Shown here in pieces: positions 44,229 through 55,539 of a stretch of 64,000 nt of DNA. The notes under the pieces were generated by a model. The model saw nothing but the letters and a program-made list of their open reading frames with translations. It was not told the origin of the DNA and made no database searches. The position numbers and the translations under genes were made by a program. The DNA lies in contig OX235262.1 in NCBI GenBank assembly GCA_944472135.2, positions 24,165,362 to 24,229,361 of the forward strand, in the 5' to 3' direction. This stretch comes from Trichobilharzia regenti (lineage: Eukaryota > Platyhelminthes > Trematoda > Strigeidida > Schistosomatidae). Positions within the stretch are counted from its first letter, which is position 1, and every line of letters begins with the position of its first letter.

Positions 44229-45290
44229 TATATTGGCAAGGAATCTTCTGAACACCTTGAGCTGCAATCTACGAATGTTTGTCATGCAACTCGCTCCCGC
44301 CAAATGTAAGATGATACTACAGGACTGGACTACACCGACTCCTAGTTTAGAAATAGGAAGTGATGTGGTAGACCACATTGACCGCTTCCCTTTCCTGGGA
44401 AGTACCATCAGCCAGTCCCAACGGGTTGATCTCTGACGAAATCTCATCACGGATACAGAAGGCTAGTTTCGCATATGCCAGTTTACGCCGTCTCTGACTT
44501 AGTAGACGTGATGTCCGGATGGCTATCGACCAAGGGGTGGATGTACTGCTCATCAGTCCGCTCCGTCCTCCTTTATGGCTGGCTGTGAGACCTGACCATT
44601 GAGAGTGGAAGATATGAAAAGGCTGGCTAGCTGTGTTTGATCATAGGTGACTGCGCTCTATCTCCCGTGTGAAGGGGTATAATAAGGTGAGCAATATTGA
44701 TGTTAGGCGTCGAGTGCTAGGTAGGTGTGTGTGTGTGTGCGAAGGGTGGGGGGTAATCAGTCGACGAGGCTGTGAAATTACATCGACTGAGATGGTTAGG
44801 ACAGGTGTTACGCATGCATACTTAGTCATCGCTTTCCTCGATAATGGGCAATGTTAGCTGATATAGGTTCAGGCTGGAAAAGAGCTAGCGGCGGTCAAAC
44901 CAAAACATGGAACCAGTCAATGAAATCCACAACAGTTAGTTTAAGCCAACCAGCCATGTTTGAAGGTGTAGACTTCCTGGTTGGAGTCCTCGGGACGGTA
45001 AAAACCAATGAAGGCTGGAAACAATTGGTGACATGGCTCAAAATCGTTCTCAATGACTGGTGCAGATGCATCCACTCCTTGTGACTTATGATTTCCAACG
45101 AAACTATGTCGTTCTTCGTTATTACTATTCCTTTGTCTCACACCTCACCTCTGTTTACTGTCTCTATTACGCATTTCTTCTACTTTCTTCTGTTGGTTTG
45201 TGTGCTACAAGAAGGGAGTGTGGCGACTTGAACTGGTGCACATCGGTGCAAAGTAGTTCTATGTCGATAACAGGCAGACAGACATATTGG
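44229..45290 (+). mobile_element. RTE-2 LINE, thumb to 3' end, right half of an inverted pair
   Basis: The best RTE-2 C-terminus here. Frames give HVMQLAPAKCKMILQDWTT-like sequence, LEIGSDVVDHIDRFPFLGS, VFDHR-type region, NKVSNIDVRRRVLGR, LADIGSGWKRASGGQTKTWN, then GVDFLVGVLGTV and the final CTTGTGACTTATG. A TG repeat interrupts it near 44726. The 3' UTR ends GTTCTATGTCGATAACAGGC with GACAGACATATT. The 5' truncation point resembles that of the 51.68-kb copy. Confidence 0.78.
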
Positions 45291-45848
45291 CAAATGCCTC
45301 CCGAGGCGTCCAAGGAATAAAATTATGACCTTAGTTACTGCCTATAGTGTCTAGTCAAAGTAAAGTGGTGGTAGTTTTACACATTAAACCTATAATCACA
45401 TATAGAAACACTTTGATTACTCATTTACACTAGATATAAATAATAATCACAGTGTTTATTTCTTGATTTGCTTGCTTACTTGTTCGTCAGTTGGACATGT
45501 ATCATTCAACTCATGAACTTGTATGTGTGTGTGGGGGGGTTGTCAATAGTATAGTATAGTAAAGTAGAGTATAGATATTATTTATCCTACTATATAACTT
45601 TAGAAAAGTTACATAACGATAGTAATTTATGTATACAGACTATGTCTCACTGATAATCGATGAAAACGACGACACTATCTAATTCATTCATATGCGCATG
45701 TGTGCAAATATCTGTGCTAATGGTAAGACGATTTATATGTGTGTTGTTGTTTTCTTTTCTTGCTTTCCCTAAAATACTAGACGAAGAAAAACTTAATTCA
45801 ACTCTTTAATTTTCATGTTTCCTAATTTCTTGCAATTATTCTCTGCAG
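45291..45848. other. No gene; upstream intronic-looking sequence
   Basis: AT-rich with TAG-type repeats near 45548-45575, ending in the polypyrimidine tract of the exon below. Confidence 0.4.
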
Positions 45849-46006
45849 AGGTTAAACTATTGTCGCCGAAGTCAAAGTTTGTCTACTTTGACCTTGAAGA
45901 ACAAATCATATGTGAAGGACGTTGCGAAAGGTCATTCAAAATCGAAACTATATCTGCCTTTATGGATTCACTGAATGAGTTCCATAGAGATCGAGTATAT
46001 AACTAG
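45849..46006 (+). CDS. Candidate terminal exon of an unidentified host gene
   Basis: A good acceptor (TTGCAATTATTCTCTGCAG) precedes a frame that ends in TAG at 46006. After two phase bases it encodes VKLLSPKSKFVYFDLEEQI, ICEGRCERSFKIETISAFM, DSLNEFHRDRVYN. Codon use and residue mix look like a normal soluble, charged protein and no repeat family covers it. I do not recognise the protein. An AATAAG near 46013 is a weak polyadenylation candidate. An alternative acceptor two bases further on cannot be excluded. Confidence 0.5.
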
Positions 46007-46369
46007 TGTGTTACAATAAGGGATTCATTGGAGTCATGAAAACTTATGTATGTGTATGTTTTTAGTTGTTTTTGTTTAACGATTATGAGACTTTGTTTAC
46101 ATCTGAATTCTGACTAGTTGTACAAATCTTTGCGTAAAAATTGTTTGAGACCTATACGGCGGAATCTTCACCGTCTAAGTGTTATCCATTTAACTGGTAG
46201 TAGTCTGAAGGAGAAATTTAAACGTCGGTCGCGACAGGATTCGAATCACTGCCCTCCGAATCACTAGTCGGATGAAACGACGAAACTAAATTTAGAAACC
46301 AACCGGGTTATTTATTCGCATTACAGCTGGGCGTTAAGCATAATGATTGTACTGAAACGATGACCTGGT
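46007..46369. other. Probable 3' flank, no gene seen
   Basis: No repeat or coding region recognised; part may be 3' UTR of the candidate exon. Confidence 0.4.
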
Positions 46370-46375
46370 TAGCAG

Positions 46376-46455
46376 CATGTGGAGGCTCAGCTTGTAGAGC
46401 ATCAGACTGGTAATTCGGAAGCCAATGGTTCGAATCTCGCAGCGACCCAGATTTT
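46376..46455 (+). repeat. tRNA-like segment
   Basis: GGCTCAGCTTGTAGAGCATC resembles a D-arm/box A and GGTTCGAATCTC a box B. The T-stem and acceptor stem do not pair, so this is not a working tRNA; most likely a SINE head. Confidence 0.45.
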
Positions 46456-46599
46456 TATTCCACCTATAATCACCATCGACTACAACTAAGAATGATAAAA
46501 TGAACGAAATTATTACTAACTTTATCCTACCCTTTGTTTCTTTCTCTAATCGCTTTGTTCACACAACCACTTTTCAGAGCATAGGATTTGTGGAGATTT

Positions 46600-46720
46600 T
46601 CGTCACGAAACAGCGTCAATTAGAGAGATATCATCGAAAACCAGGAAGTACTGGATAGCTGAATCGCCACTTTCTTTATCAGTGCATACGAGTGGAAAGA
46701 GTTAGAATTCAGGAGTCACT
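46600..46720 (-). mobile_element. SINE-A trace
   Basis: GAAAACCAGGAAGTACTGGA and TTATCAGTGCATACGAG match SINE-A in reverse orientation. Poorly preserved. Confidence 0.35.
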
Positions 46721-46779
46721 GAATTCCAGTCTACGTGGTCTGAATGGTCAACGAGCTCGACCCCTGACTGACTGACTAT

Positions 46780-47375
46780 TTTTAACGTAGAGATTTGTAC
46801 AGATGTGCACCAGTTCGAGTTGCCAAACTTCATGTAGTATACAAAGCAGGAGAAGAGAGTGAAGACACATTCAAAAGAGAGGTGATAAACAACAGCGTGA
46901 GAGAAAATGAATAGAAATATGGGAAAACAACAGATTTTTACTGGATACCGTAAATCACACAGAGTGAACACATCTGCAACATTGGTGATATGATTAAAAA
47001 TCGATTCTCAGTTGTATCCAACGTCCATTGGTTTCAACCATCCAGTCAGAAAGTCTACACCCTAAAATACGCCTATGGATTTCATTGATGGATGAAGCCA
47101 TGTTTCGGTCTGACCACCACTACTACCACTAGCTCTTTTCCAGCCTGATCCTATATCACCTAACATTGCCAGAGTCAAGCGAGGAAGAAGATGGTTAGAC
47201 ATGTCCTAATCATCTCAATCAGTGTGACTTGACAACCTCGTTGACTAATTTCCCCTCCTTAACTAGCATTCGACGCCTAACCTCAATATTGCTAATCCTA
47301 TTATACCACCTAAAACTGCAGATAGAACGTAGGCACCTATGATCAAAGACAGCTAGTATGTTCATGCAATGTACA
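46780..47375 (-). mobile_element. RTE-2 LINE remnant with 3' UTR
   Basis: Reverse-strand 3' UTR (TTTGGCAACTCGAACTGGTG) and the C-terminal region up to TGTCTTTGATCATAGGTG. Diverged. Confidence 0.65.
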
Positions 47376-47384
47376 ATTCCTGGC

Positions 47385-47515
47385 ATAGTCACAAGTATGC
47401 ACTAACAAAGAGTCCCGAAACAGCACAAAACTGATGTCCAAGACTCCCTAGTTTACAATGATCTCTGTAAATGATAGTCACTTCGTGACCAGAATCCCAC
47501 AAATCTCAGATTTTT
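47385..47515 (+). mobile_element. Degraded SINE-A remnant
   Basis: AGTATGCACTAACAAAGAGT, CCCGAAACAGCAC and ATGTCCAAGACTCCCTAG fit a damaged SINE-A. Confidence 0.4.
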
Positions 47516-47547
47516 TTATTAAGTAACAATTATCAGTAACAAGGCGA

Positions 47548-47550
<3 letters not shown>

Positions 47551-47584
<34 letters not shown>
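47551..47584. repeat. (TA)n microsatellite
   Basis: About 17 TA units. Confidence 0.95.
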
Positions 47585-47586
<2 letters not shown>

Positions 47587-47929
47587 TTAGCTTGTAGAGA
47601 ATGAAAAAATGTCGTTTGAACAGAGAAAACCTCTATAAGAAATTATAGATTTCAGTTTATTTTTTGTAAACCTCTTTTTTTTAAGAAATGTGATAGTCCA
47701 ATGCCATTGTAAAATGAAAGAGAAAACTATGAAACATATATTTATTTGGAATGTGTAATTTTCGACTGTATTGCTACTATTTTTTAATAGTGTTTACGCA
47801 AATCACACACACACACACACACGGAGTTCTACCTTTCTTTCTCCTTCTTCCTAGCATTCATCATTTTTATTACAAAAGAATTTTTTAATCATTCATTTAG
47901 TGTGCTTAGTTCAGCTGTTAGTAGGAATT

Positions 47930-48150
47930 CTTTTGTTCCTTTGTGCTCCGATTGGAACACAGGCCTTCCAATCACAGAGCTTTGAAGTTTCAGTAGCAGT
48001 GGTGTTTATTTTTATGGGGTGGGGTTGCTAGCCTCACACCCAACCTTCCCTCTTTAGCGGGATTATAACCGGTTAAAGGAGGTTAAGATGTACACCAGTC
48101 GGGACTCGAACCACGGACCACATGCATGGTTGGCCAGCTTGTTGTCTTTC
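47930..48150 (-). mobile_element. SINE-B copy (subtype)
   Basis: Reverse strand: GGTTCGAGTCCCGACTGG (box B), body AAAGAGGGAAGGTTGGGTGT, tail GGAACACAA. Shares the CCGACTGGTGTACATC variant with the host SINE at 48.5-49.3 kb. Confidence 0.75.
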
Positions 48151-48509
48151 CTCAATCTGTTGTTATTAAATTAAATGCTGAACTGAACCACACACTACAA
48201 GATAGTTAAATGTAATAGTTAGGCGGAAAAGTTAGAAATGATTGTATTAATATTGAGATGTAGATAGATCGATAAAGCAATGCCAGAGAAGTAGAGTTAG
48301 AGATTTGACTGTTTGTCAATCGAATCATTCACACATGTAATCATGTTCAGAATAAAAATCTCTTTTCATTATAATTGTGATGAAAAGACATTCAGTAATA
48401 TCTGCTCTTGTTGAATGTAACATTACCTTTGATTTCATAATACGAAAAGTTGTACACACTTTTTCAGATACTTAGATTTAACTGTGGATTTTTAAGAAAT
48501 TATTTTATT
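48151..48509. other. No recognised gene
   Basis: AT-rich, unassigned. Confidence 0.4.
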
Positions 48510-48574
48510 TCATTGCTTAACATTCCCAGTGGAACATAGGATTTCAAGATAGAGCTTTGAAGTTTCTGTAGCAG

Positions 48575-48890
48575 TGTGGTGAGAGCTGGCTACTAGCCAA
48601 ATTGGTAGACAGTATTTTACGTCCACGTTAACGTCCTCAATATTGGTCGTGAGAAAATATGAACAAAGACTGATTTTGCGTGGGCGGATACAGATAGCAT
48701 ACGGATGATCTGACATTCAAGAAACATCCACAAAGAGATGAAAGATGAATTTTCAGTGAGAAGCAACCAATCAGAAGACTGTGTTTTTATGCTAACAATA
48801 ATCTATAATAATGCACATGAAATGCTATAAATATGTGTTGATTTCCTTAATAAACAATCTGTTTCCTGGCCCTTGTCTTCTCTTGTTACA
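48575..48890 (+). mobile_element. Solo LTR, family L2, inserted in SINE-B
   Basis: Begins TGTGGTGAGAGCTGG, ends CTTGTTACA, flanked by GCAG on both sides (48571-48574, 48891-48894). Near its end are CTATAAATATG (TATA-like) and AATAAAC (polyadenylation-like). Other copies at 56.96, 58.62 and 61.72 kb. Confidence 0.9.
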
Positions 48891-48974
48891 GCAGTAGTGT
48901 TCTTGTCACGGGTTGTCGTTGCTAGCCTCACACCCAACCTTCTCTCTTCAGCGGGATGATAACCGGCTAGAGGA

Positions 48975-49203
48975 GGTAAAGTGCATCGGTGGCACTCGCC
49001 GACCATGCACATGGTCCGGGGTTCGATCCCCGACCGTGGACGCACTCCTTCACCTCGCCAAGACAGGAATAATGCTGGTAAGGAGGAAAGGTTGGGCATG
49101 AGGATAGCAACCTCATCCTGTAAAAACAATACCGCTACAGAAAATTCAAGCCTCTAGCTTGAAGCCGTATGTTCCACTGGGAAAGTGAAGGAATAAAAAA
49201 AAG
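48975..49203 (+). mobile_element. SINE-B copy nested in an older SINE-B
   Basis: Forward copy with GGGGTTCGATCCCCGACCG, CTTGAAGCCGTATGTTCCAC, then AAGGAATAAAAAAAAGG. Flanks GAGGAGGTAAAGTG and AAGGAGGTAAAAGTG read as its target duplication. Part of box A is deleted. Confidence 0.85.
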
Positions 49204-49337
49204 GAGGTAAAAGTGTACGCCGGTCGGGACTCGAATCCCAGACCACGTGTATGGCTAGCCAGCCTGCTACCACTGGACCACCAACACACACAAAAGCGGA
49301 GTGTGTCAGCCGGAAATTCTAAGATACTTAGAGAATA

Positions 49338-49462
49338 GAATTTTTGATTTTCCCGTCGATTGATTGGACCGAAGTGCTCGGTCTCAGGTTAACATGTCGG
49401 CTTCTTGTGCAGATGAGACCGAGCACTTCGGTCCAATCAATCGACGGGAAAATCAGAAATTC
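49338..49462. repeat. 49-bp inverted repeat with 27-bp loop
   Basis: Arms 49338-49386 and 49414-49462 are reverse complements with one mismatch. The sequence is the Sm-alpha segment GAGACCGAGCACTTCGGTCC in both orientations, so two Sm-alpha units are fused head to tail-inverted here. Confidence 0.9.
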
Positions 49463-49680
49463 AATTCAATAATTAATATGACTCGTTGCACAAGAGGTGG
49501 CTCTCGTGGCCCAAGTGGTCTAGTGGATAACGCTTTGGCGTTTGAAACTATGGGCACTGGGTTCGAGCCTCAGTGGGAACATCATCACTCACTGAGAAAT
49601 GCAGGTACATCCAGATGACGAGTCCCAAATAGGACGAAATGCGCCTTATCCTGGATTCCACTGCTAGCCACCATCCAACC
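49414..49680 (+). mobile_element. Sm-alpha-like repeat unit with hammerhead domain
   Basis: The most complete unit: GGCTCTCGTGGCCC, box A TGGTCTAGTGGATAACGC, box B GGGTTCGAGCCTC, then ACATCCAG, core ATGACGA (49615-49621), stem II GTCC/GGAC, GAAATGCGCCTTATC, CTGGATTCC. Helix I ATCCAG/CTGGAT is complete. C3 is A, so self-cleavage should be lost or very weak. Sm-alpha is a known schistosome Pol III-type repeat with a hammerhead. Confidence 0.9.
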
Positions 49681-50610
49681 AATTGTATACTTAGAGAAAA
49701 GGCAGAAATTGTACTTAGCATAATGTTCGAAAAGAGTTAGACTCAAAAAGAAGAAGAGAAAGTAAAAAGCGAATAAAGGACTATGGGATAAAGAAGTTGT
49801 TTCACGGTACTATATACTCACTGTATTATTGATAGTCAATGAGTACTATGCATAGATAAAAGGATAAAAAAGGGATAAACAATATGAATAGTTACTGACA
49901 CCTTCACAAATCCCCCCCCCGTCTGTTAACACCGATAGAAACACATCGAACGATAGTTTCACTCACTTATCAGTTGGAATCGACTCTTCTCTTGATGACT
50001 ACAAATGATCAGTTTATCAGAGAGTGAATATCAATTATCACCTATTATATATGAAAAGAACTCAACAGTCGAGTGGTCTTGAACCTCTAGACACAGTGCA
50101 TATTATAAAATATCACGTATCAAAGAAGGCGTTTTCACAAACTCATGTTATCTACATGATCCGAGAGTATATTACTTAAAGCTGAAGTCAAAGGTCATAC
50201 TATTAGGCTATTCATTTATATGCATTCAAGTCATCTCGTAACAATGTGGAGATATAACCAACTGGTTTAAGCATTCGACTTCCAACTATCACAGCTGTAG
50301 GATACAAAACTCGCTCAACCTATTTCAGTCTACAGACCCTCACATAATAAGTATCGCTAATGGTATGATGGATATCAGAGAGAGAATATCATTGAGCAGA
50401 TCTGCTTAACATAGACCATTTTATTAGTTTGATATGACTGACGAATTTTAAAGCGATCAAACTATAAATTTCTAAGCATTGACAGAAACAGGCGTCTTCA
50501 TGTGCAAAGCTGTATATATAACCTATGAATTATGTCACTTAAATACTAAATTCTCAATCTCAATACTAGAAATGATAAACATCGAGCTGTCTGACTGACT
50601 GATTCAATTC
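49681..50610. other. No recognised gene
   Basis: AT-rich, with a C9 run near 49912. No supported feature. Confidence 0.4.
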
Positions 50611-50613
50611 AAC

Positions 50614-51080
50614 GTGTTGCGACGTATCGTATTGCATATCGCAATGACCCAACAAGCTACATTGACTGGAACTATTGTTCCTTCAGGTCCTACCATGGCC
50701 AGGAAGGTTGTTAGGATAGCGATTATACTAAAAGCGGTTACCGGCATAGTGTACGACTTTGTTTACACTATGCTGGGGGGTCTGCCGGCAAAGTTGTACT
50801 AATGGGGAAGAGGGAAAGGTGTTTCCCCAGATGACCATCATGCCAGTCACCTATGCTGTCTCTTAACTTTGGAGAGTGGGGGTTAGAAAAGGTCGACTCC
50901 AAAAATTTTACATCGCGACTTACCTTACGATGGTCTGTAGCCGGCGTTAAGTTACTAATACGGAACCAAACCTAAAAGACAGTTGACACAGGTCGTATGT
51001 GACCGGCTCCAAGCACTTTTCCAATGCGATCTGCAGTCACGAAGTCAACACTAATTCTCTTTCTGTTTCAGATGACCAGA
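50614..51080 (+). repeat. Repeat C copy
   Basis: Forward copy of the repeat seen inverted at 36.19-36.91 kb, and in part at 18.47-18.64 kb (CAATGACCCAACAAGCTACA, GGTCCTACCATGGCCAGGAA). A 62-codon frame in it shows no recognisable domain. Confidence 0.65.
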
Positions 51081-51665
51081 GAAAAAAAAACTCAACTTTC
51101 ACAGTCCAGAGAGTCGGGAAGTAATAACCGCCTACACGCTTCCAAAAGCACACGAGGCCGCCGAGTTGTGTGCTTCTCCTGGATTTTTCTTACCAAATGA
51201 CCCCAAATGCTTGATGTAACTAGACTTATTTATGTGAACATTTAAGGTTGAAAGTGCAACAGTTCAAGTTTACAAATAACTGATGGAAATTAGAGGACTA
51301 TAACAACTCAATAGTATTATTCATAAAATACTTTCAACTCTAAAGCGGAAGCAAAACAGTACAGAAGCAAATCAGTTCGACCTAACAGAAAAATAAACAA
51401 ACTATTCTAACAGATTGTCGTGTTAACACACATTTCTCAAATAAGCAATGTGTCACATCCATTTGTGTGAGAGTGTGTGTGTGTGTGTGTAAGTCTGAAT
51501 TTGAATACAGATCTCTTGGATCTCAAAGTTGATAATGGTAACGACACAGTATGAGTTAAGCTATGTATGGTTAGGACACATAGAACTAATCTTATAGCTT
51601 TTTCTGCTTCGAAAAATATCAGTGTGTGAGAAAATCAAAGCTTAATTTGAGTTATATTTACATAG
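51081..51665. other. No recognised gene
   Basis: AT-rich with a TG microsatellite near 51470-51491. Confidence 0.4.
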
Positions 51666-51677
51666 CATATATGTATA

Positions 51678-52673
51678 GTCTGTCTGTTTTCGACATAGAA
51701 CTTGGCACATATGTGCGAGTCGCCACAATACCTCCTTGCAGCACAAAAAGCTAGAGAAGAAAGTACAAGAAAGGCATAATAGAGACAGTAGACACAGGTG
51801 TGAGACAAAGAAATAGTAATAACGAAGGACAATATAGATTCATTTGAAATCATAAGTCACAAGCAGTGGATGCATCTGCACCAGTCATTGAGAACGATTT
51901 TGAGCCATGTCACCAATTGTTTCCAGCCTTCATTGGTTTTTACCGTCCCGAGAACCCCAACCAATCAGGAAGTTTACACTTTCCTATGTGACTGGCTTAA
52001 ACTAACTGTTGTGGATTTCATTGACTGATGAGGCCATGTTTCGGTTTGACCGCCGCTAGCTCTTTTCCAGCCTGAGCTTATATCAGCTAACATTGCCCAT
52101 TATCGAGGAAAGTGATGACTAAGCATGCATGCGTAACACATGTCCTAACCATCTCAGTCGATGTAATTTCACAGCCTCATCGATTGATTTCCCCTCCCTA
52201 CCTAGAATTCGACGCTTGACCTGAATATTGCCCACCTTATTATACCACTTCACACGGGAGATAGAGCGCAGTCACCTATGATCAAAGACAGCTAGCCAGC
52301 CTTTTCATGTCTTCCACTCTCAATGGCCAGGTCTCACAGCCAGCCATAAAGGAGGACGGAGCGGACTGATGAGCAGTACATCCGCCCCTTGGTCGATAGC
52401 CATCCGGACATCACGTCTACTAAGCCAGAGACGGCGTAAACTGGCATATGCGAAACTAGCCTTCTGTATCCGTGATGAGATTTCGTCAGAGATCAACCCG
52501 TTGGGACTGGCTGATGGTACTTCCTAGGAAAGGGAAGCGGTCAATGTGCTCTACCACTTCACTTCCTATTTCTAAACTAGGAGTCGGTGTAGTCCAGTCC
52601 TGTAGTATCATCTTACATTTGGCGGGAGCGAGTTGCATGACAAACATTCGAAGATTGCAGCTCAAAGTGTTGT
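51678..52673 (-). mobile_element. RTE-2 LINE, 5'-truncated, with possible target duplication
   Basis: The reverse strand runs from CACTTTGAGCTGCAATCTTC through VMQLAPAKCKMILQDWTTP, LEIGSEVVEHIDRFPF-type sequence to the C-terminus and 3' UTR GTTCTATGTCGAAAACAGAC. ATATGTATA stands at both borders (51669-51677 and 52674-52682), though the sequence is simple. It shares its truncation point with the copy at 44.24 kb. Confidence 0.78.
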
Positions 52674-52689
52674 ATATGTATAGGAGAGA

Positions 52690-53160
52690 ATAACAAACAT
52701 GTGCTGTTCATCTAAAGTGATTGGCAAGTTATATAACCACCGAAGTATTAGTCATAGTGAAAAGAATGGAGGTGAAATTTGATTGGTGGACTGTCACATT
52801 ATCGTCTGATGTAGGTAATAATCATATATGTGTTGCAATTACATGAAAATTCTGTGCATCAAGACTACACGAGGTTAAACACTGACGTCCGTTATAAGAG
52901 GATTACATTCAAGGAGACGTTTAAACTTTAAATCATTTCGAATCAATAAAAAATAAGACAATAAAACGTACTAGACAAAGCTATCTAGGGTGAAACAAAG
53001 ATGCCGTTATACCATACAATAAATTCGTTAAGAATTTCGCGATTTCCACTTCATGACCCTTAATCGAGGAGATGTCTGGTAATAGTGCTACTATAAGAGT
53101 TTATTTCCTTAAGACGTAGGCTTTTCGGCACATGTACAGAAAATCGGATGTGTGCTCTTC
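52690..53160. other. No recognised gene
   Basis: AT-rich, unassigned. Confidence 0.4.
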
Positions 53161-53164
53161 CTCC

Positions 53165-53570
53165 TGTTCTCCTGCTCCTGCAGGAGCAGCGGCAGCAATG
53201 GTCAACAGAAGACTGAGTACGTCACTGGCCAGAGCCTATCCTACAGCCAAGTTGGTCCCCGTCTATCGAACAACATGCTCTTTGGTGCAGTCCAATGTCA
53301 ACAGATACCCTTCCTATGTTAACTTCAACTGCGTATACAAATTTACATGTATCTGCTGGAGCAGTTACATCGAAAGAACAGAAAGAAAGGCACACCTCAG
53401 AAATTCGTTAAGACTTAGTCTCCAAGACCAACAAAGTGAGAAACCGAAAGAGAGAGATATAATAAAACACCGGTCCCCTGGAGATCAAGGATTTTACCAT
53501 CGTCAGAAGAAGACAAAACGCAATGTTATTCAACTATATCATCCAGTCGGTGTTACCATGTCACACTAAA
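53165..53570 (+). pseudogene. Penelope-like element remnant, Cercyon-like
   Basis: Encodes AMVNRRLSTSLARAYPTAK, LVPVYRTTCSLVQSNVNRYP, CVYKFTCICWSSYIERTERK (YIG replaced by YIE) and AHLR, then loses the frame. Closely related to 21.4-22.1 kb. Confidence 0.8.
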
Positions 53571-53689
53571 TGATATATCAGATACCCTATTCAATAAGGA
53601 AATACTTTGAATATAGTGTTTCGGTCTAACATTCTTATATATTTTTCAAGGTAGATGTCGTAACGAACCATCAGAAGTTAGAGAAACTT

Positions 53690-54000
53690 GCAACAGTTTG
53701 TTTGTAAGGATTTGATATGTTCCAAGTTTGCCCATGGGTTGATATCAGTTAGGTAACCACTGAAAACCAGCCTTGGAATACTGGATAGCTGTTCCGTCCT
53801 AGCCTGAGAAATATCAACAGAACGCATCCACGGTGGTTTGAATCAAGAGTACTCTGGTTAAAAGGCAAACTGGGAGACCATTCAGCCACTAGGACCCCAT
53901 GCAATGGGCAATAATTTCTATTCGTGATTCTATCGCGACCATCAGCCAATGTCATCGGTGAGCATTTGTCCTCACTCCTGATCAGGTGGACCCCACTGGG
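53690..54000 (-). mobile_element. SINE-A copy, left half of an inverted pair
   Basis: Reverse-strand, long form to the 5' region (GGTGGTCGCGATAGAATC-like). Core and box B are damaged. Confidence 0.65.
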
Positions 54001-54195
54001 CACTTGGTTGGTGGTCGCGTTAAAACCACGAAATGGTAGAAGTTAGAATTCATGGGACATTGGATAGGGTCCCAGTGGCTGAATAGTCTACGCTCTTGCC
54101 TTGTAATGTGAAGATCCTGGTTTCGAACTCCAGTGGGTCACAAAACTAGGACGAAACAACTGTCCAGTACTCTCCGATTTCCAATAGCTCCAAAA
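54001..54195 (+). mobile_element. SINE-A copy, right half of an inverted pair
   Basis: TTGGTGGTCGCGTTAAAACC, CCTTGTAATGTGAAGATCC, TAGGACGAAACAACTGTCC, AGTACTCTCC. Part of the hammerhead-like core is deleted. The arms do not share special variants. Confidence 0.7.
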
Positions 54196-54199
54196 CACA

Positions 54200-55030
54200 T
54201 TAGAAATAATGAAAAACTGTAATGGACCATTGAGTTCGATCCATTGGTGTTGATTAGTGGTGCACTCATCTCATTTAACCCGTCTATGATTCTTGGTAGA
54301 GGGTCAAACTAGGACAGAATATCTGCTTAGTGCTTCTTTGTTTCTAACGTTTCTCTGACTAACAATATGAATTTATTCTCCACCTACTTGTAGAAACATG
54401 CTCACTCTCTCATTCAATCATGTGAATACATATTTTCTGTAGAAGAAGTAAAAAAAGCATGACTCAGAAATGAGTTTCTCTAATTATATTCACATCACTG
54501 CCCCCTTCTGCTCTTCATACTATCCAACTACATTCAAAACATGTGACCTTGGTTAAGGTCAATAGTGGACTAGTACAAAAGTGGATTAGTCATCCAACTT
54601 CTGTAAGTATGATGCAGACAAATTTTTTGTGACCTTACAAAGATAGTCAGACAGACAATCAATTATATGGAATGTGAATAAAGCAAGAGACAAAAAGAAA
54701 GACTAGTATGGTCCGGAACACAAAATTCCAGTTAGACAGATGAGGGAGGAAATAAGGTACTGACTACAAGTCATCAACCGACGTCAAAATAATGAATGTC
54801 AATAGTAAGTGACCTTGAATGATAAATCATAGCAACAGTAAAGACAACAACACTTTTTGGACATATTATGAAGAGAAACAAAAAAGGACAAAAGATCAGG
54901 GGTATATGTGCATATACCTACGCGCATAACAGTATAAGTCATACTGCCAAGAGGTATCCGAAGTCATAGAAAATAATGGATGAAATAGAAACTAGACACG
55001 TACATTGGTTCTAATGCAATTGAATATATA
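54200..55030. other. No recognised gene
   Basis: AT-rich; a faint SINE-A trace near 54250-54360 is too weak to call. Confidence 0.4.
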
Positions 55031-55032
55031 AG

Positions 55033-55115
55033 CCACGTTTTGTATTTAATTGGTGGGTGGTGACTAACAGTGGAATCCAGGATGCGTGTTTCGTCCTATT
55101 TGGGACTCGCCAGAT
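55033..55115 (-). mobile_element. Sm-alpha-like hammerhead fragment, left half of a pair
   Basis: Reverse strand: core CTGGCGA (rc of 55107-55113), stem II GTCC/GGAC, GAAACACGCATC, CTGGATTCC. C3 is kept but A6 is G. Confidence 0.8.
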
Positions 55116-55325
55116 AAATCCTCAGGGATAACATCATCACTCACTGCTGAATGCGGGTGGATCCAGGTGACGAGTCCCAAATAGGAGGGAATGCGCATGC
55201 TGGATTCCACTGCTAGTCACCATCCACCAACTAAATGCTCATTAAATGCCCAGACATCGTCGAAGCATCTGCACAAGAAGCCGGCATGTCAACCTGAGAC
55301 CCGGCACTTCGAGCCAATCACGTGT
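55116..55325 (+). mobile_element. Sm-alpha-like repeat, right half of a pair
   Basis: TCACTCACTGCTGAATGCGG, GATCCAG, core GTGACGA (55167-55173), GGAGGGAATGCGC, GCTGGATTCC, then TTAAATGCCCAGACATCGTC and CCTGAGACCCGGCACTTCGA. C3 is G and the GAAA is damaged. Confidence 0.82.
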
Positions 55326-55539
55326 TTTATTGTTATATATAGCCAACCTGTTCAGCAAACTTTTTATTATCTATTGCATTATCTAACTAGAACGCTCCCT
55401 ACATTAAGTAAGATATGTACAACAATTCTACGAATTTTGTAATAATTAGAACTTCACCAATGGATAAGTTGTTTAAGACGATCCACTTGAATTCAATCCT
55501 ACTTGCTTAATCTCGAATTTGAAGGGGATACTGAGGCAG

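Larger units (their letters stand above)
48515..49297 (-). mobile_element. SINE-B copy split by an LTR and by a second SINE-B
   Basis: Segments 48515-48574, 48891-48974 and about 49203-49297 join into one reverse-strand SINE-B (subtype of 47.93 kb). The first gap is a solo LTR, the second a forward SINE-B. Confidence 0.82.

Noticed and set aside
46376..46455. tRNA gene
   Set aside because: D-arm and box B look right, but the T-stem and acceptor stem do not pair.
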